DNA of 63,996 nt. It comes from an uncultured Phascolarctobacterium sp. GTDB lineage: Bacteria > Bacillota > Negativicutes > Acidaminococcales > Acidaminococcaceae. The number at the start of each line of letters is the position of its first letter. Position 1 is the first letter of the stretch. The position numbers and the translations under genes were made by a program. The notes under the pieces were generated by a model. It made no database searches, was not told the DNA's origin, and saw only the letters and a list, made by a program, of their open reading frames with translations. Of the stretch, positions 59,209 to 63,996 are shown piece after piece. The stretch lies in contig NZ_CAJMEH010000003.1 of assembly GCF_905212365.1 (NCBI RefSeq), positions 1 to 63,996 on the forward strand. The letters run 5' to 3'.

Positions 59209-61233
59209 ATGGGAAGCTTGGGAGTTAAGGGCGCGGTGCTGCTGTTTTTGGCGGCGGCAGGCGCTGTCGAGGGTTACTTGGCTTACGGTAATTTTACGGG
59301 AGCCGACCCGTTCCCCTATAATGAATTTTATTTTCAGATTTTTGACCATCTGCTGCGGGACAGCCTGCTGGCGGCTATCGTGTGGCTGCTGTACTACCGC
59401 CGCGGCCGCTTGCCCGACCGTATCAGGCGTTATTTCCCCGTAATTGTCGTGGGGCTTTTGTATTTGGGCGCGGCGTTCTTTATGGTGCGCCAGCTCAGCC
59501 TGGACAAGGGGCTGCAGACGACGCTGAGCATTTTGGCCGGGTTGAATAATAACGTGCTGGTGCTGCTGGTAACGGCTATGTGCTACCATAAATGGCCCAA
59601 TCTGCTTATGAAAATAATTTACTTCGCCGTGTATTTGTTTTCGGCTCTGGCGATTGTTTTCGACGCTTTTTACTTTTGGCAGACCTCTATGCACGTGGAA
59701 AGCGTGCTCTTTCAAAATCTCAATATTTATGCGGCTCAGGGCGTGCTGGCAACCATGAGCAATACGCTGATTGCCGCTATTATCGGCGCGGTGGCGCTGA
59801 TACTTTTATTGTTCCGCGTGTCGCCGCCGGGCAGGCGCAAGCCTAATTTCGCTTGGTCGCTGCTGTGCGTGGCTATGTTTTCCATCGTGCTCAATCTAAC
59901 CGACCGCCTGCTGGGCGCAGTAGGTATGTACGGCGTGGAAACGGTTATCGGCATGTATGTGGAAATAGAAAACGAAAAAACGCGCATGAGCTACCGCAAT
60001 ATGCTGTCGGTGCCCATCAACGTCAATTTTATCGGCAAGGCGCTTTTTGATACGGATAAAATCGCGGGAGCTCAGCACGTGGAAATGCGCGAGCTGACGG
60101 ATAAGGATAAGGCTCTGCTGGCACAGCTGGGCATTCCCGTGCCCAAAGCGCAGGTGCCGCAGATTCCGGCACAGTACGACAGGGTGGTGCTGCTGATTTT
60201 GGAATCCATGCACCGCGATTATATCAATTATTACAACGGTAATATTCCCGAAAAGGCTACGCCCTTTTTAAACAGCTTGATTATCCGCTATCCTCATCTT
60301 AACAAATATTATTCTTCGGCGGTGCCGACGACCCAGGGCCTGAACGCTACCTTTCGTTCCCATTTGATTATGGATAAGGACGTGCCGGGCAAGGATACGC
60401 CGTCCCTGTTTCGCTGCGTGCAGGCACATGGGATGCGCGGCATTTTCATGAATGCTTCCAGCCAGTATTATGCCAACGAGCTGCGGGAATATCCGGAGCA
60501 GTTCGGCATGCAGGAATATTACGCCAAGGAATATTTGGAAAAGCAGGGCTATACTGGGGCCAGCGGCTGGGGCTATCATAACGACGTAATGTACGAGGAA
60601 ACCCTGCGTATGCTGGAGCGGCGGAAAAACGAGCGCCTGCTTATGGTAACGAAAACACTGGATATGCACCAGCCCTATCCCTATACGGGCTACAGCTGGA
60701 GCGAAATGCCCGAGGGCGTGCGCGACAATCCTTTCGTAACTGTACGCGGCGTTTATTGGGTGGATAAAACGCTGGAGCATTTCTTCCGCGAGGCGGAAAA
60801 ACGCGGGCTGATGGACAACAGGACGCTGTTCATCATTACCAGCGACCACAATCCGCACAGCGGCGGCGAGTACACCAAGCTGGTGACGAAGGCCGACGAT
60901 AAGCAGAGCATTGCGCCTATTCCTTTGATTTTTATAAGTAAAAATCTTAAGCCGCTGGACGCTTTGCGCAACAGCGAATATGCTTCGCAAATTGATTTGG
61001 CGCCGACGCTGCTGTATCTTTTGGGAATTCCCGTGCCGGAAAAATTTATGGGCCGCAACTTGCTGCAGCCTGCTGAATTGCCTTACGCATTGGGCTATTT
61101 CGGCGGCAAGGCCTTTTACTGGTCCAGCGAGCGCCATTTCGTAGACCAGATGGATAAGCCGGTGCCGGACAGCGAATATGAGGACGCTTTAAGCAATTAC
61201 ATCATTCATTATTACGGTTTATGGCATCAGTGA
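59209..61233 (+). CDS. LtaS-like sulfatase-family phosphoglycerol/phosphoethanolamine transferase
   Basis: A 674-residue enzyme with five N-terminal membrane helices (about residues 8-225) and an extracytoplasmic sulfatase domain: VVLLILESMHRD (metal Glu), YYSSAVPTTQGLNATF (with the catalytic Thr), VTKTLDMHQPY, and FIITSDHNPHSGG (metal Asp/His). It should transfer a phospho-alcohol from a phospholipid to a glycan or lipid. The start is either GTG 59200 or ATG 59209. In a diderm cell its acceptor could be an outer-membrane glycan rather than lipoteichoic acid. Confidence 0.85.
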   Translation: MGSLGVKGAVLLFLAAAGAVEGYLAYGNFTGADPFPYNEFYFQIFDHLLRDSLLAAIVWLLYYRRGRLPDRIRRYFPVIVVGLLYLGAAFFMVRQLSLDKGLQTTLSILAGLNNNVLVLLVTAMCYHKWPNLLMKIIYFAVYLFSALAIVFDAFYFWQTSMHVESVLFQNLNIYAAQGVLATMSNTLIAAIIGAVALILLLFRVSPPGRRKPNFAWSLLCVAMFSIVLNLTDRLLGAVGMYGVETVIGMYVEIENEKTRMSYRNMLSVPINVNFIGKALFDTDKIAGAQHVEMRELTDKDKALLAQLGIPVPKAQVPQIPAQYDRVVLLILESMHRDYINYYNGNIPEKATPFLNSLIIRYPHLNKYYSSAVPTTQGLNATFRSHLIMDKDVPGKDTPSLFRCVQAHGMRGIFMNASSQYYANELREYPEQFGMQEYYAKEYLEKQGYTGASGWGYHNDVMYEETLRMLERRKNERLLMVTKTLDMHQPYPYTGYSWSEMPEGVRDNPFVTVRGVYWVDKTLEHFFREAEKRGLMDNRTLFIITSDHNPHSGGEYTKLVTKADDKQSIAPIPLIFISKNLKPLDALRNSEYASQIDLAPTLLYLLGIPVPEKFMGRNLLQPAELPYALGYFGGKAFYWSSERHFVDQMDKPVPDSEYEDALSNYIIHYYGLWHQ

Positions 61234-61266
61234 ACGGCCGCTGATAAAAGTATTATGTATACACTG

Positions 61267-61301
61267 CCGGCAGAGCTACACTTCTGCCGGTATTTATTTT
61301 A
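61267..61301 (+). terminator. Terminator after the LtaS-like gene
   Basis: CCGGCAGA/TCTGCCGG stem followed by TATTTATTTTATAAT. Confidence 0.75.
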
Positions 61302-61345
61302 TAATTAGTAATCATAGAATTCTTTATTTTAATGGAGGGGTATTT

Positions 61346-62605
61346 ATGTTTTTGATTATTGGTGCGCTTGTTGTTTTAGGCGTTATCTGGCTGCTGCTGA
61401 AACGCCATGAATCCCGCATGGTTTTAATTGCGGCAGGCATTTTAATGTGTATTATTGCCGGTAAACCCATGGCTTCCCTGGACGCTTTTGCTAAAAGCAT
61501 GACGAACGCCGGTCTGATTACTTCCGTTTGCTCCTGCATGGGCTTTGCCTGGTGCATGAAGTACACGGGTTGCGACAAGCATTTGGTTGTAGCTATCGGC
61601 AAGGTGCTGAAAAAGCTTGGTTTTTTGCTGATTCCCGGCGCTACGCTGGCTACCTTTGTGGTTAATATCGCTATTCCCAGCGCCGCAGGCTGCAGCGCTG
61701 CCGTTGGCGTTATCTTCATTCCTATTATGATGGCTGCCGGTATTCACCCGGCTATGGCTGCCGCCGCCGTTAAGTCCGGGACTTACGGCAGTATGCTGAA
61801 CCCCGGCCTAGTGCATAACGGCGTTATCGCCAAACTGGCGGGTGTGCAGATTACCGACGTTATCGGCAATCATATGCTGGCTACCGTAGTTGGCGTACTT
61901 ATTGCCGCCGCTGTGCTGACGGTCATCGCCGTTGTTTTGAAGGAAAATAAAGGCTATGTTCCGGCTGAAGGCGCTGTGATTGACGATGAAGGCTTTGCCA
62001 TCAATCCTCTGTATGCTTTGATGCCCTTGATGCCCGTTATCATTCTGCTGCTGGGCAGCACCAATACCGTGCCGGTATTGAAAATGGGCGTGCCCCATGC
62101 AATGGTTATCGGCGCTATTCTGTCCTTGGCAGTTACCCGTAAGAATCCCGTGGAGCTGACGAAAAGTTTCTTCAATGGTATGGGCGACGCTTACGCCAAC
62201 ATTATCGGTATTATTATTTCCGTAGGCGTATTTGTAGCCGGTCTGAACGCTTTGGGCCTTATCAAGGCTTTGATTGCATGGATGCTGAATTCCACCGGCA
62301 TCGTAAAGATTGCCGCAACTTTCGGCCCCTTCCTGCTGGCGCTGATTTCCGGTTCCGGCGACGCCGCTACCGTAGCTTTTAACGAAGCCGTAACGCCGCA
62401 CGCTGTAGAGTTTGGCATTTCTACTATGAATATGGGCTCTATCGCTGCTTTGGGCGGCACTCTGGGCCGTACTATTTCTCCTATCGCAGGCGCAACCATC
62501 ATCTGCGCAGGTATTGCCGGCGTAGACCCCATGGAGGTTTGCAAACGCAATGCGCTGGGTATTGTGGCTGCGTTGGTTGCAGGCATGGTGCTGCTGCTCT
62601 TCTAA
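61346..62605 (+). CDS. dcuC: DcuC-family C4-dicarboxylate transporter
   Basis: A 419-residue carrier with about 12 helices, similar to DcuC (C4-dicarboxylate anaerobic exchange). Visible segments include SVCSCMGFAWCMKYTGCDKHLV, IPSAAGCSAAVGVIFIPIMMAAG, SGSGDAATVAFNEAVTPHA and ALGGTLGRTISPIAG. It would move succinate or fumarate across the inner membrane, consistent with a succinate-metabolising anaerobe. GGAGGGG precedes the ATG. Confidence 0.88.
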   Translation: MFLIIGALVVLGVIWLLLKRHESRMVLIAAGILMCIIAGKPMASLDAFAKSMTNAGLITSVCSCMGFAWCMKYTGCDKHLVVAIGKVLKKLGFLLIPGATLATFVVNIAIPSAAGCSAAVGVIFIPIMMAAGIHPAMAAAAVKSGTYGSMLNPGLVHNGVIAKLAGVQITDVIGNHMLATVVGVLIAAAVLTVIAVVLKENKGYVPAEGAVIDDEGFAINPLYALMPLMPVIILLLGSTNTVPVLKMGVPHAMVIGAILSLAVTRKNPVELTKSFFNGMGDAYANIIGIIISVGVFVAGLNALGLIKALIAWMLNSTGIVKIAATFGPFLLALISGSGDAATVAFNEAVTPHAVEFGISTMNMGSIAALGGTLGRTISPIAGATIICAGIAGVDPMEVCKRNALGIVAALVAGMVLLLF

Positions 62606-62639
62606 AAAATAGTTTCATTATTATAATAAACAAAAAATT

Positions 62640-62676
62640 AACGCTCCGGTAACTGCGCAGACAGTACCGGAGCGTT
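62640..62676 (-). terminator. Inverted-repeat terminator after dcuC
   Basis: AACGCTCCGGTA/TACCGGAGCGTT, 12 bp, 13-base loop. The minus-strand side has the better T-run (plus-strand A at 62632-62637), suggesting a lost gene formerly on the minus strand; it can also end dcuC. Confidence 0.7.
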
Positions 62677-62989
62677 TGACTTTATTTAGCGGCGGCAATT
62701 ACGCGGATCAGGGCGTCGATATTGGCGCTGCATCCATGATGCTTGCAGGCGTTTAACCGGTGTGCGCTTGAAAGCGAGAGAGCGGGGCGCAGGTTTAACC
62801 CTCTCACTTATATAATGGCAAAAAAAGCCGTTTTATTTAACCTGCGCCGGAAAAAATTTTTTATAAGTTTTTTTGCTGGTCGGGTTAAATAAATTGCCCA
62901 AAACAGCCATTAGTAAAGTGAAAGTCTTTTTTTCTTGCCTTTTTCTTTACTGGGTTTCTTTTTCCGTTCTTTTTTCTGGCAGCTTTTCA
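62677..62989. other. Repeat-rich noncoding spacer
   Basis: No convincing gene. A minus-strand frame ending at 62682 reads ...NIDALIRVIAAAK-stop and may be the remnant of a lost gene. Inverted repeats GGCGCAGGTTTAA (62786-62798) and TTTAACCTGCGCC (62836-62848, one mismatch) surround an AT-rich loop, and TTTAACC recurs four times in both orientations (about 62752, 62794, 62836, 62883). A strongly T/C-biased tract runs about 62918-62978. Confidence 0.5.
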
Positions 62990-63010
62990 AACAATCGCTT
63001 AGCGATTGTT
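62990..63010 (+). promoter_or_regulatory. 21-bp perfect palindrome upstream of mntA-hepT
   Basis: AACAATCGCT-T-AGCGATTGTT, ending two bases before the -35 hexamer of the toxin-antitoxin promoter; a candidate autoregulatory operator. Confidence 0.65.
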
Positions 63011-63012
63011 CC

Positions 63013-63041
63013 TTGTACTTAAAGTGTAGTACTGATATAAT
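63013..63041 (+). promoter_or_regulatory. Promoter of the mntA-hepT operon
   Basis: TTGTAC, 17 bp, TATAAT, about 45 bases before the antitoxin ATG. Confidence 0.75.
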
Positions 63042-63087
63042 GTATATAAGACATCATGTACTGATGCATAGAAAAGGAGTCATAACG

Positions 63088-63390
63088 ATGAGCGACAAAG
63101 TATTTACCATAGAAAATATTATAGCTGTGGTCAAGCCGATTGCTACAAAATACGGAGTTCAAAGAATCTATTTATTTGGCTCCTATGCCAGAGGAGAGGC
63201 TTCTGTGAGCAGCGATTTGGACTTTTTAGTATTTGGCGGAGAAAATTTTAAGCTTACAATGATTTTTGCCTTTGCTGAAGAATTACGTGAAGCTTTACAA
63301 AAAGATGTTGATGTTTTTGAAATCAATGAGATAAACAAGGGTAGTGAGTTTTATAATACGATTATGAAAGAGAGACTGCTGGTAGCATGA
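63088..63390 (+). CDS. mntA: MntA-type minimal nucleotidyltransferase antitoxin
   Basis: A 100-residue MNT protein. Signature GSYARGEASVSSDLDFLV (GSX10DXD, residues 28-45) and a later Asp in KDVDVFEIN. MntA antitoxins AMPylate and silence HepT toxins. The start at 63088 has AGGAG upstream; the upstream frame is not protein-like. The toxin gene overlaps by four bases. Confidence 0.9.
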   Translation: MSDKVFTIENIIAVVKPIATKYGVQRIYLFGSYARGEASVSSDLDFLVFGGENFKLTMIFAFAEELREALQKDVDVFEINEINKGSEFYNTIMKERLLVA

Positions 63391-63722
63391 AATATTCAGA
63401 TAAGCAGCGTATTCAAAAAATATATGACTTAGCAGTAAAATTAAATGAGTATATTGCTGCTCATGAAATAACAAAGGAAGCTTTATTGACAGATATAGCT
63501 CTGCAATGGTTGGTTACAACTCCCTTATATAATATTGGCGAACATGTTTATAATTTGTCCAGTGAATATAAAGCGAAGCATAATGACATTGTGTGGGGCA
63601 TGATAGCAGGACTTCGGCATCGTTTGGTACATGATTATGATGGAACGAACTGGAATATCATTGCTGATGTCGTTCTTTGCGATTTACCTGTTTTTATTAA
63701 ACAGTTGGAAAAACTGATATAA
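63387..63722 (+). CDS. hepT: HepT-type HEPN toxin (DUF86)
   Basis: A 111-residue helical HEPN protein. The RX4-6H RNase motif is in GLRHRLVHDYDGTNW (about residues 72-86), and the tyrosine after it is where MntA is known to add AMP in other systems. It overlaps mntA (ATGA) and is followed by a terminator. Base composition is AT-rich, so the pair may be recently acquired. Confidence 0.88.
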   Translation: MKYSDKQRIQKIYDLAVKLNEYIAAHEITKEALLTDIALQWLVTTPLYNIGEHVYNLSSEYKAKHNDIVWGMIAGLRHRLVHDYDGTNWNIIADVVLCDLPVFIKQLEKLI

Positions 63723-63790
63723 TTTTATGTTCGTTGAAAAAGTGATGCAGCTTAATAAAGCAGCCTGATAAATAATAAAATAAAAACTAA

Positions 63791-63842
63791 AACTCGATGA
63801 CGAACTTCTCTACTAAAAAAGGAAGCGGTCATCGAGTTTTTT
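63791..63842 (+). terminator. Terminator after hepT
   Basis: AACTCGATGAC/GTCATCGAGTT, 11 bp, followed by six T. Confidence 0.85.
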
Positions 63843-63996
63843 GCTTTATTGGATTTGTGCCTTGAATATGACGGAATTCCGTACTGTACTACATTGGCGC
63901 TCGATATGCCTATTATAAACAGTTTCCAATAAAGCTGGGCGAGAAGAATAACATTTCAGTAGCAAGACGCAGAAACAAAAGCAAAATACCAGCCAA
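63843..63996. other. Window end, nothing recognised
   Basis: About 150 bases with no credible gene. One plus-strand frame reads CLEYDGIPYCTTLALDM before a stop, possibly a fragment of a lost gene, but too short to name. Confidence 0.3.

Noticed and set aside
1..63996. CRISPR array
   Set aside because: No set of regularly spaced direct repeats of 24-40 bases was seen anywhere, and no cas-like proteins are encoded.

Overview
The window looks like a chromosomal segment of a diderm Firmicute of the class Negativicutes. Firmicute-type content (CIRCE/HrcA-type heat-shock control, a DegV/DAK2 fatty-acid kinase pair, a WalJ-HtrA-RlmH order, a LytR-CpsA-Psr protein, a tyrosine phosphatase of the CpsB/YwqE type) is mixed with outer-membrane components (an OPX polysaccharide exporter, a Wzi-like barrel with N-terminal signal and C-terminal aromatic residue, a second small barrel). 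Metabolic genes (ATP-dependent PEP carboxykinase, 2-oxoacid:ferredoxin oxidoreductase, DcuC-type C4-dicarboxylate carrier, HydE, reverse rubrerythrin) fit a strict anaerobe, for example an Acidaminococcaceae/Phascolarctobacterium-like gut organism. The genus is inference only.

Layout. 1-8.7 kb: surface-glycan cluster (PLP aminotransferase, two ATP-grasp ligases around a phosphoglycosyl transferase, glycosyltransferase, a Wzy-like polymerase broken by two poly-T frameshifts, Wzx flippase, truncated acyltransferase). From about 1.26 kb it is visibly AT-rich compared with everything else, so it is probably a horizontally exchanged island. 8.7-11.1 kb: boundary elements (Rpn-family nuclease/transposase with a structured upstream RNA, and a DUF4143 protein that has lost its ATPase motifs). 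11.1-14 kb: HAD phosphatases and an M24 peptidase. 14.1-19.6 kb: capsule export and control operon (CpsB-type phosphatase, OPX, Wzz/PCP, BY-kinase, Wzi). 19.6-26.8 kb: nicotinamidase, CIRCE-controlled Hsp20, Zn/Mn ABC transporter, PHP phosphoesterase, a DUF362 ferredoxin protein interrupted by a nonsense codon, purC. 27-36 kb: mnmA, hydE, cysK, Rrf2 regulator, hydroxyacid dehydrogenase, korDABC, TetR regulator, tRNA-Arg(CCU). 36-46.7 kb: ftsH, an unidentified structured RNA, MFS exporter, reverse rubrerythrin, OM barrel, SpoVB-like flippase, M23 peptidase, pckA, bioB. 46.7-62.6 kb: hybrid kinase plus HPt, CoA-type Nudix, LCP protein, fakB/fakA, Fur-family regulator, walJ, htrA, rlmH, GtrA, lipid kinase, LtaS-like sulfatase, dcuC. 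62.6-64 kb: repeat-rich spacer and a MntA/HepT (MNT-HEPN) toxin-antitoxin pair.

The glycan cluster and the capsule operon probably cooperate: the island makes and flips a lipid-linked repeat unit, and the 14-19.5 kb operon polymerises, exports and anchors it. The most distinctive signals not explained by ordinary genes are several short units in which a sigma-A promoter with 16-17 bp spacing runs directly into a hairpin plus T-run (about 9.73-9.86 kb on the minus strand; 26.87-26.96, 38.19-38.45, 45.53-45.61 and 51.98-52.06 kb on the plus strand). They look like small RNAs or attenuated leaders. No CRISPR array, rRNA or complete insertion sequence was seen. All calls come from reading the sequence and translations; no database search was possible.
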